Positions 37,644 to 47,909 are shown, counted from the stretch's first letter. The stretch is 47,909 nt of DNA from Candidatus Methanovirga aequatorialis (GCA_031282205.1 JAITEE010000121.1:1-47909); one strand, 5' to 3'. Translations and numbers: made by a program. The notes: generated from the letters alone by a model not told the origin.

Positions 37644-38258
37644 ATATTTATTAAAACAAAATTGAATTAAATTCAAATAATTTTTAAAATATGTTAATAC
37701 ACTTGAAATGGTTCTGCTCTCCATAGAACGTTAAGTTTTTACAGATACAACCAACACCATCACATCAACGCCATGAATGTAACCATGACCATTCGGGTAG
37801 TCAAAGATGGATACACCATCAAAACTATCAAAACAAGCACATAACGTTACAAAACACTTAAATAGTAGCTTCAACAAGATAGGATACCGTTTTGATGAAA
37901 AAAAATCAACACACAAAAGTGGTGGGTAAACGTAGTTGACAAGTAAGAATTCATTTTTACAAATAGGAACGTGATGCTTTTTTCATCTTTTCAGAGTCTT
38001 AAACAAAGGTCATGTTTTTAAATTTTAAAAGACATGCAATTTCAAATTAATATTCGACAAAAAAAATAACTATATAACCTTCAAATTAAACATTAACTTA
38101 AAATTCCTATTATTCATCTTTAAATTCAATTAATAACAACTAAATTAATAAACGAAAATCAAAAATTTTCCTAAATTCACTCCTGTGAATAAACAAAGAA
38201 TGAATTCCTTTAAGTTCATTTCTGGAACAATAGCAATTTTAATAATATATTTTAATGA

Positions 38259-38401
38259 TTATAGTGATTATAGTGATAATGGTAATGTTTATCAATTATT
38301 AATCTAACTATTTTTTATAAAAATTCTCTAAATTAAATTTGAATAGATTATATTGGATATTGATATTTTATAATTGACAAACTTTACCAAAATCATTATA
38401 A
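38259..38401. repeat. Dispersed MITE-like repeat, inverted copy
   Basis: The reverse complement matches 32161-32288 over nearly its whole length. The left end has TTATAGTGAT twice, overlapping by one base (38259-38268 and 38268-38277), and the right end is ATCATTATAA (38392-38401). It is non-coding. Confidence 0.78.
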
Positions 38402-39083
38402 TAATTAATTTTAATGATTAATCAATATTAAAAATTTTAAAAATATAGCCATTTTATTTTATTATAATAACTATAGATGTATTTATTATAATAAAGTAAA
38501 TCAAGAATTAAAATAAATTACACAAATCATCATATAGCTATTCCATTTCATTAACAATCAAGTCTTGTAAAAAATGAAAAAAGAAATTTAACACCTTAAA
38601 CTCATCAAAATCAATTAAATTCAAATAATTTCACATTAAACAAGTTATAAAATTTTTAAAAAATAGAATATTTAAGATCAAATAATTATAACTTAAATAA
38701 CATTTATATAAACTTTTTTATACAAATTCAACAGTCAAAGAATTAATATTAATTAAAAAAAGAAATATATGAAATAAGAAGAAAACTAAAGAAAAAAACC
38801 TTAAGTTGACAGAGTTGCTCAGCTTATAGATTACTGTTATATTAGTGATGATTAAAATTAACTATTATTAAGATCAAAGTTACATATGATCGTTAGTATA
38901 AATATTGATTAATAATAGCTACATCAAGAAATAGATAACTTTATAAGTGAGTTCTTATTATTATTGTAATATTGATTTATACTTATGAGTATTAAAAGAA
39001 TTAATAAGTATTAGAAATGAGTATTAGAAGAAAACTTTACAGCTCGATTTTTTTTAAAGCTCAAAACGTTAATAAATCTACCG

Positions 39084-39131
39084 TATTTATAAGTATTAGC
39101 AAAATAAAGACTATGATTCTTGAGGGGTGAG
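39084..39131 (+). promoter_or_regulatory. cbiM promoter and RBS
   Basis: TATTTATAAG (about 39084-39093) is a TATA box and predicts a start near 39115. GAGGGGTGAG (39122-39131) is a strong RBS five bases before the ATG at 39136, which shows that the upstream in-frame GTG (39127) is part of the RBS and not the start. Confidence 0.6.
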
Positions 39132-39135
39132 ATGT

Positions 39136-39762
39136 ATGCATATACCTGATGGAGGATTTGTACCTTTTTGGCAATGTATAGTTTACTATGTGATTATAAT
39201 AGTGATTGGATACTTTGCAATTAGGTGGGTGAAGAATAACCTTGATGAAAGAAAAATACCTTTACTTGCAGTATTTGGAGCTGGAATATTTGCAATACAG
39301 ACAATAAATATTCCCCTCCCAGTGGGGAGTGATTTACACATAATAGGAACCGCATTAGTAGCCATATTACTTGGAAGTCCTTATGCCAGTTTTTTAGTTA
39401 TGTTAATAGTAATCATAATACAAAGTTTGATCTTTGGAGATGGGGGGGTAACCACCTTAGGAGTTAACGTACTCAACATGGGTGTCATTGGATCATTTTT
39501 AGGATACTACCTTTTTAAGAGGTTGAAACTAATAATAACCGTTAATCAAGCTGTTTTCATTGCATGTTTCTTATCAGTATTCATTGCAGCAATAGCTCAT
39601 TCTTTTGAATTATTTTTCGCAGGAACATTAACATTACAAGTAGCTTTATTAACCATAGGATTACCTTACTTATTAATAGGTATCGTAGGTGAAGGAACCG
39701 TTAGTACAATAGTTTACATAGCCATCAAAAACCTTAGACCTGATTTAATCAGTGAAGATTAA
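39136..39762 (+). CDS. cbiM: CbiM-family cobalt ECF transporter S component
   Basis: The 208-residue membrane protein has about six helices. It begins MHIPDGG, the family's metal-binding N-terminus (His2 with the free amino group binds Co or Ni). The start at 39136 is set by the RBS and by this conserved start. Partners CbiN, CbiQ and CbiO are absent here and must be elsewhere, if present. Cobalt supply would serve the corrinoid of MtaC (inference). Nickel is the alternative substrate in this family. Confidence 0.83.
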   Translation: MHIPDGGFVPFWQCIVYYVIIIVIGYFAIRWVKNNLDERKIPLLAVFGAGIFAIQTINIPLPVGSDLHIIGTALVAILLGSPYASFLVMLIVIIIQSLIFGDGGVTTLGVNVLNMGVIGSFLGYYLFKRLKLIITVNQAVFIACFLSVFIAAIAHSFELFFAGTLTLQVALLTIGLPYLLIGIVGEGTVSTIVYIAIKNLRPDLISED

Positions 39763-40084
39763 AATAACGACAACAATCATCTTTTGTATGGATTTAACAC
39801 CTTACATTGCTTAAATAATCCCAATTGGCTGGAAAACACTACTTATTTATGGTGTTTATGTTTGTCGTTAGTTAAACATCACATTACCTAACTTTATCAG
39901 TGAAAATTAGGACAACCCTATTTCTCATCTCACAGATGTAAACATCTTTTCGTATTTATTTATAACATCAAAAAGATTCAATATTTTTTTTTTTAATCTT
40001 TCAATGACGTTATATTCTTGATCTAAAGTCTTGGAAGTCACACCGAAGTATAGATTAATCAACTTCAATAAACGAGGAACGAAC
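39763..40084. other. Non-coding gap between cbiM and dapL
   Basis: This 322-bp gap holds a distant inverted repeat AACGACAA (39766-39773) / TTGTCGTT (39862-39869) and a degenerate copy of the cbiM 3' end (TTATCAGTGAAAATTAGGA, about 39893-39911). A T-run near 39985 may end cbiM transcripts. The RBS GAGGAAC (40074-40080) serves dapL. Confidence 0.45.
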
Positions 40085-41320
40085 ATGAGTGTAACAATAA
40101 ATGACAGCTATCTTTTATTACAAGACGGCTATTTATTTGTAGAGATAGCAAGAAGATTGGAAAACTTTCAAAAAGAAAATCCTGATAAAAGTGTAATTAA
40201 AATGGGTATAGGCGATGTCACCAAACCACTACCTAAAACCGTTATAAAAGCTTTCAAAGATGCGGTAGAGGAAATGGGAGATCCAGACACATTTAAAGGA
40301 TATGGTCCAGAACAAGGATATTCATTTTTAGCGGAGACCATCATCAAAAATGACTTCAAGCCAAATGGCGTTAACATAGATACAGATGAAGTCTTTATTA
40401 GCGATGGTGCCAAGTGTGATACAGGAAACATCCAAGAGATATTTGGTCTAAATAATAAGATATGTGTTACCGATCCAGTTTATCCAGTTTATGTAGACAC
40501 AAATGTTATGGCAGGTAGAGGAGGTTCAATCACGAACGATGGGACTTATAAATCCATAGTCTACATGCCATGCACAGAAAAAAACAATTTTATCCCTGAA
40601 CTTCCAAAAGAACCTGTTGACTTAATTTATCTCTGCTTTCCAAATAATCCTACTGGAACAACATTGAACAAAAAACAATTATCCAATTTTGTAGAGTATG
40701 CAAGGGAAAATAATTCAATTATTCTTTTTGATGCAGCCTATGAAGCTTTTATAACCGAAAATAATGTTCCACACAGTATTTATGAAATTAATGGTTCTAA
40801 AGAAGTGGCCATAGAATTTAGAAGTTTTTCAAAAACAGCTGGATTTACTGGTACACGATGTGCATACACAATCGTTCCAAAAGAACTATATGGACTAGAT
40901 TCAAAGGGTGAAAAGGTCTCCATAAACAAACTATGGAACAGACGACAAACCACAAAATTCAATGGTGTCTCCTATCCCGTACAAAAAGCTGCTGAAGCAA
41001 CTTTTTCGCCAGAAGGCAGGAAAGAAATTCGAGAGAACATTAACTACTACATGGAAAACGCCAAAATAATTATAGACAAACTAACAGATTTAGGCTTAAA
41101 CGTCTATGGAGGAATCAACTCCCCATATATATGGGTAAAAACTCCAAGTAATATGAAATCATGGGACTTCTTTGACCTACTTTTAAACGAAGCAAACATT
41201 GTTGGAACACCAGGTGCAGGATTTGGATTGAGTGGTGAAGGTTACCTAAGACTAACAGCATTTAATACCTTAGAAAACACTAAAAAAGCCATGACCAGAA
41301 TATCTAAAATTGAATTATAA
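40085..41320 (+). CDS. dapL: LL-diaminopimelate aminotransferase
   Basis: The 411-residue class I/II PLP enzyme converts tetrahydrodipicolinate directly to LL-diaminopimelate for lysine synthesis. The PLP Lys is K250 in [12 protein letters not shown]. Other family features are [38 protein letters not shown] and CFPNNPTGT. The ATG at 40085 is chosen (RBS GAGGAAC); in-frame sequence upstream to a TTG at 40031 is unlikely to be translated. Confidence 0.94.
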   Translation: MSVTINDSYLLLQDGYLFVEIARRLENFQKENPDKSVIKMGIGDVTKPLPKTVIKAFKDAVEEMGDPDTFKGYGPEQGYSFLAETIIKNDFKPNGVNIDTDEVFISDGAKCDTGNIQEIFGLNNKICVTDPVYPVYVDTNVMAGRGGSITNDGTYKSIVYMPCTEKNNFIPELPKEPVDLIYLCFPNNPTGTTLNKKQLSNFVEYARENNSIILFDAAYEAFITENNVPHSIYEINGSKEVAIEFRSFSKTAGFTGTRCAYTIVPKELYGLDSKGEKVSINKLWNRRQTTKFNGVSYPVQKAAEATFSPEGRKEIRENINYYMENAKIIIDKLTDLGLNVYGGINSPYIWVKTPSNMKSWDFFDLLLNEANIVGTPGAGFGLSGEGYLRLTAFNTLENTKKAMTRISKIEL

Positions 41321-41337
41321 AATTAAGAGTCTTGTTC

Positions 41338-42177
41338 ATGAAAAAACTAAAAATAGCCCTCTGTCAAATGAAGGTTGTCGATGATAAGGAAGAAAACCTA
41401 AAAAAGGCAGGGCTGATGATAACCGACTCTAAAAACAAAGGTGCAGATATTGCCATTCTACCCGAAATGTTTATCTGCCCCTATGAAAATGAGAAATTCA
41501 TCGAATACCATGAAAGCCAAGATAACAGTCCAACATTAAAATCAATATCGAAAATTGCCAAAGATTTAAATATTCATATTTTAGCAGGCTCAATCCCCGA
41601 GATGTTAATCGATAAAAATGGTGATAAAAAGATATATAACAGTAGCTTCTTTTTTGATAACTATGGAAAACCACTAGGTTTTCATAGAAAATTACATCTA
41701 TTTGACATAGATATTAAAGATAAGATCCATTTTAAAGAGTCAGATACTCTAAGTGCAGGTAATGAAATCACAGTTGTAGATAGTAAATTGGGAAAAATTG
41801 GAATAGCTATTTGTTTTGATATTAGATTCCCAGAACTTTCAACTGTTATGACCCTAAAAGGAGCTGAAATACTAATATTCCCAGGAGCATTCAACCTAAC
41901 CACAGGACCACTACACTGGAAACTCCTACTACAAGCAAGAGCAATAGACAATCAAGTCTTCACAATAGGCGTCTCCCAAGCACTAAACAAAAACCAAACC
42001 TATCACGCCTACGGACACTCACTAATAGTCAACCCCTTTGGAAAAATCATAACTGAAGCAAACAGTGAAGAAAAACTATTAATAACTGAAATAGATTTAA
42101 ACGAAATATCCATGGTGAGAGAAGAGTTACCAGTCATCAAAAACAAAAGAAACGATCTATACCAACTAAAATATTAA
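41338..42177 (+). CDS. Carbon-nitrogen hydrolase (nitrilase superfamily)
   Basis: The protein has 279 residues from the ATG at 41338. The catalytic triad is E43 (LPEMF), K118 (HRKLHLFD) and C159 (CFDIRFPE). The pattern is close to omega-amidase/Nit2-like enzymes, which hydrolyse alpha-ketoglutaramate or similar amides. It starts 17 bp after dapL and is likely co-transcribed. The exact substrate is not set by sequence. Confidence 0.88.
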   Translation: MKKLKIALCQMKVVDDKEENLKKAGLMITDSKNKGADIAILPEMFICPYENEKFIEYHESQDNSPTLKSISKIAKDLNIHILAGSIPEMLIDKNGDKKIYNSSFFFDNYGKPLGFHRKLHLFDIDIKDKIHFKESDTLSAGNEITVVDSKLGKIGIAICFDIRFPELSTVMTLKGAEILIFPGAFNLTTGPLHWKLLLQARAIDNQVFTIGVSQALNKNQTYHAYGHSLIVNPFGKIITEANSEEKLLITEIDLNEISMVREELPVIKNKRNDLYQLKY

Positions 42178-42854
42178 ACCAACCTTGAGTGAACAAAGTT
42201 TTATATTTTTACTACAAACACGCAAAAAAGATAGAAATTGAAGAATTTTTTAAACACTTGAAAGACAATTGAATCTAAAGTACATTTTTCAGTGTTGCAA
42301 AAGAAGATCTGCTTGTAACCATTAAATTATCCATGAAATCGTTTATTTAGAATTCTATAAATTGAAAATATTTAAATATATAAATAATATTTATTTAACA
42401 ATGATATACAACCATTAAACAATTATAGTATTGGACACAACTTTTGAAAATATAAAGCTTATTATTTTATTAGATTTCATTTAATTAAATATGATTTAAA
42501 GGATTTTAAACAAATTTAAAAATTATCATTATTTTAAAATCAAATGCCGAGTGCTATTGTCATGAAAAATTAATTTTTGCGATAATTTTATATATAGTTT
42601 TTATGAATAATATAAATAAAAGATTCACAAATTGAGCTGGGATTTCACTAAAACGATACAAATGAAAAAAATTATCAAAATATTATATTAGAATAATTAA
42701 ATTTTCACAAACACTATGTCTTAAAAATAAATAAAAATAAAACAAAAAATTTCTTCTAAATTTTAAAAAATAAAAACTAAAGAAAAATATTGTTTTCTAG
42801 ACAAAAAAAAGTCTTAATCAACAATACTACTCTGATTCAATAAAATTTCAGTTA
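42178..42854. other. Non-coding gap between convergent genes
   Basis: This is 677 bp, very AT-rich, without a credible ORF. T-rich and A-rich tracts near 42720-42815, including AGAAAAATATTGTTTTCT (42780-42797) as a small hairpin, could end the surface-protein transcript. No repeat family or RNA gene was recognised. Confidence 0.55.
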
Positions 42855-45581
42855 TTAGTTTCCATTTCCTTTAGAACTACTTTGAATTGCCAGGATTAAT
42901 CCCACAATCCAATCATCAAGATGAACACTTTGAAATAAAAACCCTACACCCTTTGCAATTATTCCAACAAAAGCAAGAGATGCATTCGGATTTAAACCCG
43001 CTTTTCCCAATAGATCTACCACTTGCTCAGCCGTCATAGAAACCCACTTCAAATCTTCAGAAACTACAAATTTATCAAAATACTTAAAACCTTTATTGGG
43101 TATATCATAGTTAATCTTGAACATTGACTCTGCTATACTGGACGTGAGAAGACCAGTGCCTATAGCACAAGCAACAAATATTATTGTAGAAATATACCAA
43201 TATTTAGAATTCCAATCCTCAAACTCAGGACAAGCCGAAGATATACCCTCTTCAATACCCATAAACACTAAACCTGAACATATTGCAATTAAAGCCTCAA
43301 TACCATAAACTGCAGCTGAACAAGCACCGGCAGACCATCCTGCAGCGGCTGCAGCGGCTCCAACTGCACCATATAAACCTGTTGCAGCAGGAACAATAAT
43401 AGACACAGCCGTTATCACTATCATAATTAAAGCTAAACCAACCATAGTACCAACTATCTTAGCAGTCTTATCATGACTTGTATAGTAATCATCACCTGAT
43501 TTTCCCGCGATATTATCCTTAAAATTTGTTGATTGTGCTTCTAAATTATTGCTTTCATCGTAGTATCCTCCACCGTATTCATGAGCTATATTGCTTGTCA
43601 TGTTCACATTGGTTATTTTTATAGCGTTACCATTGTTGTATATGCCTCCACCACTGCTTTGTGCAAAATTGTATTCAAAGTCGCTTAATTCCACGACTAT
43701 ATTGTTACCATCGTTGTATATTGCTCCACCAGATCCAGTACAGGTTTTACTTGAACCAAAACCAGAAAAATAAGTGAAAAAACTATCTGCAAGATTACAA
43801 ACACAACCACCATCCATATTCGCCGTATTGTTACCAAACAACGTCTGATTAACTAAAAAATTTGTTCCTTCCCTATCATTATATACCGCTCCTCCACTAC
43901 CAAGAGCATAGTTGTTATAAACACTGCAATTGTTTAATGAAACATTGTAATGGTTGTTGTATATTGCCCCTCCATTATCTTTACAAAGATTTTCATGTAA
44001 GGTAGTGTAGTTAATTAATCCTTTACTATTTTGATTGTATATAGCTCCTCCACTACCAAGGGCATAGTTTCTATCAAAGGTGTTGTTGTTTATGTTGAAT
44101 ACTCCATTTTTGGAGTATATTGCACCACCATTACTCGTAGTATGGTTTGCACGATTAAAAATCAAAGTGTTATTGTTACAATTAATATATCCACCATCTT
44201 GATATACTGCACCACCATTATCCCCAACGTTCATAGTAAAAACATTAGATCTAATATGTGAATTCTCACATGACCCCAAATACAATCCACCTCCATCGTT
44301 ACTCGCCACATTACCAGTATAATTACAATCAAATGAATTAAAAGAACCACCAGTGTAATAAACACTTCCTCCTTGATGTTCAGCAGTGTTATAATCAAAC
44401 GTTGAATTAACTAAGCTCAGATATTCTCCATTTAGTAAGCTTAAACTTCCACCGTGAGTTGCAGCCGCATTAGAATTGAATGTTGAATTTGTGAAATTAC
44501 AACTGGAATATGAGTCTACACCACCACCTCCACCAGTTTCAGCTGAATTATAAATGAATATAACATCATTAAAGTTCATACTGTCTTTGCCTTCATTAAG
44601 TATGGCACCACCACAATGGCTTGTTGTACTATTTGCAATGTTCCCTGTGAAAGTATCCTTATTCAAGCTGGTTATTTTTCCTTTGTTATATATTGCACCA
44701 CCACCATTATCAGCATAGTTAGAATTAAACTTACAATAAGCCAACAGATTTATAGTGCCTGTATTATATATTGCTCCACCAGGTGAATAGTCATTTGCAA
44801 CATTACCAGTGAAATCCGTTGAATTCAAAGTAAGGTTTCCTTCATTATATATTGCTCCTCCACCACCTTTATTTTGATCACGAACATTATCATCAAAAAC
44901 CTCATTACCATCAAAGTAACAATCATTTATTACTAAATTCCCTTTATTATTAATGGCACCACCTTTTAAACCACTACCATTAACCAAAAAAAGACCATCC
45001 AACTCAAAATTAATATCCGCCTCTACATTAAACATTTTATTATTACCACCATTCAAAATAGTAGCGTTCTCCATATGCTCAACACTGTCGTTATATAAAC
45101 TTGAAGTTTCATTACTACTATTAATCAACTTACAAAAATCCTCATGTGAATAATTAGTATTATTATAGGTCACCCATGACTTAACAGGAACAAGAGATCT
45201 TATCTTTAAATCATGATCAATAGGAATATTCGTATTATTCATCCCAGTGTAGTTCCCTTGAACAAGAAGTATGGTATCACCAGACTTACTATTAATTACA
45301 GCATCCTTAAGATTTTTATAACTCTCATTAGGACCAACAACAACAGTAGTACCAGTCGCTAAGCCATGAACAAGCTCAGAAGTTTCACGAATATTATTAA
45401 CCGCAGCCCTTGCATTAGACTGCAAATCATTTAACGACACTTTTATATCCTTAATAAAATCTTTACTCAAATTATCAGATTTAGTATTCTCAAATGCATA
45501 AAGAAACTGACCATTACCAACAAGTAATGCAAATATCAAACAAAAACCAATTAATTTTTTAATTTCATTTTTTAATTTCAT
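42855..45581 (-). CDS. Adhesin-like beta-helix protein with C-terminal membrane region
   Basis: The protein has about 908 residues from the ATG at 45581 (AAAGGTG upstream; an in-frame GTG at 45590 lies within that RBS). A signal peptide (about 1-28) is followed by about 15 parallel beta-helix / PMP-like units with GGAIYN motifs (about 205-690). The C-terminal 200 residues are different: three or four hydrophobic segments (MVGLALIMIVITAVSIIVPA; an Ala/Gly-rich one; WYISTIIFVACAIGTGLL) and a soluble tail. The repeats mark a surface adhesin; the multi-helix anchor is unusual. No sortase motif is seen. Confidence 0.82.
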   Translation of the reverse strand: MKLKNEIKKLIGFCLIFALLVGNGQFLYAFENTKSDNLSKDFIKDIKVSLNDLQSNARAAVNNIRETSELVHGLATGTTVVVGPNESYKNLKDAVINSKSGDTILLVQGNYTGMNNTNIPIDHDLKIRSLVPVKSWVTYNNTNYSHEDFCKLINSSNETSSLYNDSVEHMENATILNGGNNKMFNVEADINFELDGLFLVNGSGLKGGAINNKGNLVINDCYFDGNEVFDDNVRDQNKGGGGAIYNEGNLTLNSTDFTGNVANDYSPGGAIYNTGTINLLAYCKFNSNYADNGGGAIYNKGKITSLNKDTFTGNIANSTTSHCGGAILNEGKDSMNFNDVIFIYNSAETGGGGGVDSYSSCNFTNSTFNSNAAATHGGSLSLLNGEYLSLVNSTFDYNTAEHQGGSVYYTGGSFNSFDCNYTGNVASNDGGGLYLGSCENSHIRSNVFTMNVGDNGGAVYQDGGYINCNNNTLIFNRANHTTSNGGAIYSKNGVFNINNNTFDRNYALGSGGAIYNQNSKGLINYTTLHENLCKDNGGAIYNNHYNVSLNNCSVYNNYALGSGGAVYNDREGTNFLVNQTLFGNNTANMDGGCVCNLADSFFTYFSGFGSSKTCTGSGGAIYNDGNNIVVELSDFEYNFAQSSGGGIYNNGNAIKITNVNMTSNIAHEYGGGYYDESNNLEAQSTNFKDNIAGKSGDDYYTSHDKTAKIVGTMVGLALIMIVITAVSIIVPAATGLYGAVGAAAAAAGWSAGACSAAVYGIEALIAICSGLVFMGIEEGISSACPEFEDWNSKYWYISTIIFVACAIGTGLLTSSIAESMFKINYDIPNKGFKYFDKFVVSEDLKWVSMTAEQVVDLLGKAGLNPNASLAFVGIIAKGVGFLFQSVHLDDWIVGLILAIQSSSKGNGN

Positions 45582-45635
45582 GAAAAGCACCTTTACCTAT
45601 TAAATCGTCATGATTGACGTGTATTCTATAAATCA

Positions 45636-47249
45636 TTACCACCATTTAAAATAAGTTTCTCCAATATTAGTTTCTCCAATATTTTTCATATCACCATATC
45701 GGCTACTGTGAACATTAACACCACCCTTACCTGCACTATTATTTTTATATTGAATCTTATCCAATACCAGTAGTGTTCCAGTACTACTGGTTGTATTATT
45801 AACACATTTCATATCATAACCACAAAATATTCCACCACCACGTCCCACACATTTATTCAATTTAAATATTGTGTTGGAAATACTGCCACTATTTTTGCCC
45901 ATTAAAAATATTCCACCACCGTCTTGTGAGTTGGCACTGTTATTTTCAAATAGGTTACCTCCTCGACGATTATCATCCAATCTAATTTGACAGTTATTGG
46001 CATGGATACCCCCTCCAGTTCCAGCGACATTATTCTTAAAATCTGTGGCGGTTATTTGAATATTTGTGTTAGTTGCACTTATCGCCCCACCAGTATCCAC
46101 CCCAACATTATCATTTAACTCACAATCAGCTATTACAACACTACCAGCATTAGAATAAATAGCACCACCATACCCATTACATCTGTTATTATCCAGGCTA
46201 CTAATCGTTATTTTAATAAAATCTTTATTTACTATGGCTCCACCATAACCAGAACTCGCAACATTATCCTTCACATTAGAACCGCCCGTAATGTAGAACG
46301 CACCTTTATTGTTATAAACAGCACCATCACCAGCAGTATTGCCTGTTAAATCACTACCTATCATATTAACTTCACCATCTTCGTCGTTAAACACACAAGC
46401 ACCATTAACAGCATAATTATCATTAAAATCCGTACTTCTGATATTAAAATCCTTAGTTCCTTTATTATATATTGCTCCTCCTTTACCATAATCAGCTAAA
46501 CTGGGAGAAGGGACCCTGTTTTCTTTAAAGTGAGAATTTTGAATTGTGAATCCAGCACCACCAACAGTGCATATTGCACCACCATTAGCATCAACACTAT
46601 TATCTGTAAAATTTGAATCAATAATCGTGGTTTTTTTACTTCCAAAAGGAACATCATATAACGCACCACCAAAATAACCATGATTACTCCCAAAACTACA
46701 ATTCTCTACCTTTAAATTAGAACCATTATTAAACAAAGCACCACCATTGTAAGCATCAACTCTATTATTAGTAAAACTACAATTCACAATACTCACATTG
46801 TTATGATTTAGGTAAATTGCACCACCACCATACAAAGACTTAGAATTCATAAATCGGCAATTAACAAGATCTAAAGAAGCATTAATATTACAAAATATTA
46901 ATCCTCCTTTATCAGAACTACCGTTAGCCAAACTAACATTAATAAGAGTCAAATGACAATTAGGATTCACAACAAATATCCTTTCAGCAGAGTCACCACT
47001 AACACTAGTACTAAAATTACTCCCTACAATCGTTAAATTCTTATTAACAACAACACCACGATTCCAAAAACCAGAATAAGAACCATTCCTCAAATAAATC
47101 ACCTTATCGTTCCCACTATTAGCTACTAAACCTCTAAGACTATCATTAGGAGCTACTAAATTAAGACTATTATTAGGACCAGCAATCCCATGAACACCAA
47201 ATAAACCACATAATAACAAAACCGATAAAAATTTAACAATAAACTTCAT
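45636..47249 (-). CDS. Adhesin-like beta-helix protein, secreted
   Basis: The protein has about 537 residues from the ATG at 47249 (GGGAGAGGTG upstream; an in-frame ATG at 47267 sits ahead of that RBS and is unlikely). A signal peptide (about 1-23, ending HGIAG) is followed by PMP-like beta-helix units rich in Asn with GGAIYL/GGAIYN (about 110-510). It ends NIGETNIGETYFKWW without a membrane anchor. It lies 54 bp upstream of the larger adhesin, in the same direction. Confidence 0.82.
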   Translation of the reverse strand: MKFIVKFLSVLLLCGLFGVHGIAGPNNSLNLVAPNDSLRGLVANSGNDKVIYLRNGSYSGFWNRGVVVNKNLTIVGSNFSTSVSGDSAERIFVVNPNCHLTLINVSLANGSSDKGGLIFCNINASLDLVNCRFMNSKSLYGGGAIYLNHNNVSIVNCSFTNNRVDAYNGGALFNNGSNLKVENCSFGSNHGYFGGALYDVPFGSKKTTIIDSNFTDNSVDANGGAICTVGGAGFTIQNSHFKENRVPSPSLADYGKGGAIYNKGTKDFNIRSTDFNDNYAVNGACVFNDEDGEVNMIGSDLTGNTAGDGAVYNNKGAFYITGGSNVKDNVASSGYGGAIVNKDFIKITISSLDNNRCNGYGGAIYSNAGSVVIADCELNDNVGVDTGGAISATNTNIQITATDFKNNVAGTGGGIHANNCQIRLDDNRRGGNLFENNSANSQDGGGIFLMGKNSGSISNTIFKLNKCVGRGGGIFCGYDMKCVNNTTSSTGTLLVLDKIQYKNNSAGKGGVNVHSSRYGDMKNIGETNIGETYFKWW

Positions 47250-47305
47250 AACACCTCTCCCATACATAAAAAAAAATAGTAAATAAAATATTTTTATAAT
47301 AAAAA

Positions 47306-47797
47306 CTAAAGGTTCCCATTACCACCATATACTGAAAAACGTCCACTTTCTCCGTCAGCTTTTCTCCAGCTATTAATAACCCTACCAACATCAGTTTCAA
47401 GAGCATAATCACAGTAAGCGGTACATATTCCGCCTTTTATAGTAAATATGCCAGTATTTTTATGTGTTACCCCATTAGATGTGTATTTAGCAGGAATGAA
47501 CTCAGTATGACCTCCGTTACTACCAGCCATATGGGCGTCTATAGAAACTTTATAATAAGCAGCGTTATCAGGAATTTTTACATGTTGATCCCAATAACAA
47601 CCTTTTTCTTCACTATTACCAGTGTTTAATTGCTTCATTTCAGCGTCATAAAAATAAACCTGGTAGTTATAATTATACCCAGTGTTCCATTTACCTACAT
47701 TCACATAGTCATTTAAGTTACCTTTATCAGCTGATACGGCCCCAAAACTACTTGCCACTATCAAAAGTAACAAACCAATTGCTAATACTCTTTTCAT
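47306..47797 (-). CDS. Small secreted protein
   Basis: The 163-residue exported protein has a signal peptide (1-23, KRVLAIGLLLLIVASSFGAVSA). The mature part is aromatic-rich (GKWNTGYNYNYQVYFYDAEM) with three Cys, including a CTAYC pair. I do not recognise the family. It is the first of three surface genes on this strand, 56 bp ahead of the next, so they may form one operon. The RBS is GAGGTAGATT and a TATA-like AAATATATGA lies about 47830-47840. Confidence 0.72.
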   Translation of the reverse strand: MKRVLAIGLLLLIVASSFGAVSADKGNLNDYVNVGKWNTGYNYNYQVYFYDAEMKQLNTGNSEEKGCYWDQHVKIPDNAAYYKVSIDAHMAGSNGGHTEFIPAKYTSNGVTHKNTGIFTIKGGICTAYCDYALETDVGRVINSWRKADGESGRFSVYGGNGNL

Positions 47798-47799
47798 TT

Positions 47800-47842
47800 T
47801 AATCTACCTCAATTTTACTTTTTTTATTCATATATTTCTAAA
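47800..47842 (-). promoter_or_regulatory. Promoter of the surface-protein cluster
   Basis: On the minus strand AAATATATGA (about 47830-47840) is a TATA-like box and GAGGTAGATT (about 47802-47811) the RBS before the ATG at 47797. The short distance predicts a leader of about 15-20 nt. Confidence 0.45.
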
Positions 47843-47909
47843 ACTCTCAAAGGCTGTTTTCTCGACTTCATCATTTTTTTAGGCTTACCTAAATCGTGTT
47901 AATGATCCA

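Larger units (their letters stand above)
37365..39135. other. Large non-coding region between mtaB and cbiM
   Basis: This 1.77-kb AT-rich region lies between divergent mtaB (-) and cbiM (+). It contains the mtaB leader and promoter (about 37365-37570), two tandem short duplications (37441-37486 and 37612-37643), a dispersed MITE-like repeat (38259-38401) and the cbiM promoter (about 39084-39135). A 61-codon minus ORF at 37731-37916 has no recognisable family and may be a decayed gene. The rest shows nothing recognisable. Confidence 0.6.

Noticed and set aside
37731-37916. 61-codon minus-strand ORF in the mtaB-cbiM gap
   Set aside because: No family recognised and no RBS; possibly a gene relic but not supportable.
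42855-47267. Sortase substrates among the adhesin-like proteins
   Set aside because: No LPxTG-like motif with a following helix and basic tail was seen at either C-terminus.

Overview
The window is AT-rich, densely coding DNA from a methanogenic archaeon. Mer, a complete ehbA-P energy-converting hydrogenase operon, a six-gene porCDABEF operon, LL-diaminopimelate aminotransferase and large beta-helix adhesin-like proteins point to Methanobacteriales. Methanol methyltransferase genes (mtaA, mtaB, mtaC and a RamA-like activase) make Methanosphaera, or an mtaABC-bearing Methanobrevibacter, the best guess. That assignment is by gene content only.

Layout. 1-4200: mer (+), then a radical SAM protein and serA (-). 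4310-8722: a Cas4/RecB-like nuclease, a membrane-anchored sortase with a PsbP-like region, and two tandem PIG-L deacetylase paralogues, all on the minus strand; the last three look like cell-surface genes. 9079-10305: a TctA-like membrane protein (+). 10306-12615: a decayed mobile region in which two MITE-like elements (184 and 173 bp) lie around and inside an Rpn-type nuclease pseudogene, beside a double-HTH protein. 12616-16354: porCDABEF (-). 16525-17866: an IS605-type element carrying only tnpB. 17920-27273: ehbA-P (-). 27366-37364: a methanol-utilisation region, all minus strand: a ferredoxin, mtaA, a CBS-domain protein, an unknown protein, a secreted Ig-like protein, a RamA-like activase, an atypical aquaporin, mtaC and mtaB. 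It is dotted with IS605 remnants. 39136-42177: cbiM, dapL and a nitrilase (+). 42855-47797: three exported surface proteins (-).

How the genes work together. MtaB moves methyl from methanol to the corrinoid of MtaC, and MtaA passes it to coenzyme M. The RamA-like protein should reductively reactivate the corrinoid, CbiM could supply cobalt, and the unusual aquaporin-like channel may admit methanol (inference). Ehb is a membrane hydrogenase that drives ferredoxin reduction with H2, and the adjacent Por uses reduced ferredoxin for pyruvate synthesis, so ehb and por form an anabolic block. Mer and the biosynthetic genes serve C1 and amino-acid metabolism.

The non-coding part is rich in small repeats: a TIR-bearing MITE family with a clear 10-bp target duplication, a second ~130-bp dispersed family with TTATAGTGAT ends (three copies), three IS605-type right ends, and several short exact direct duplications. 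No tRNA, rRNA or CRISPR array was recognised by eye.
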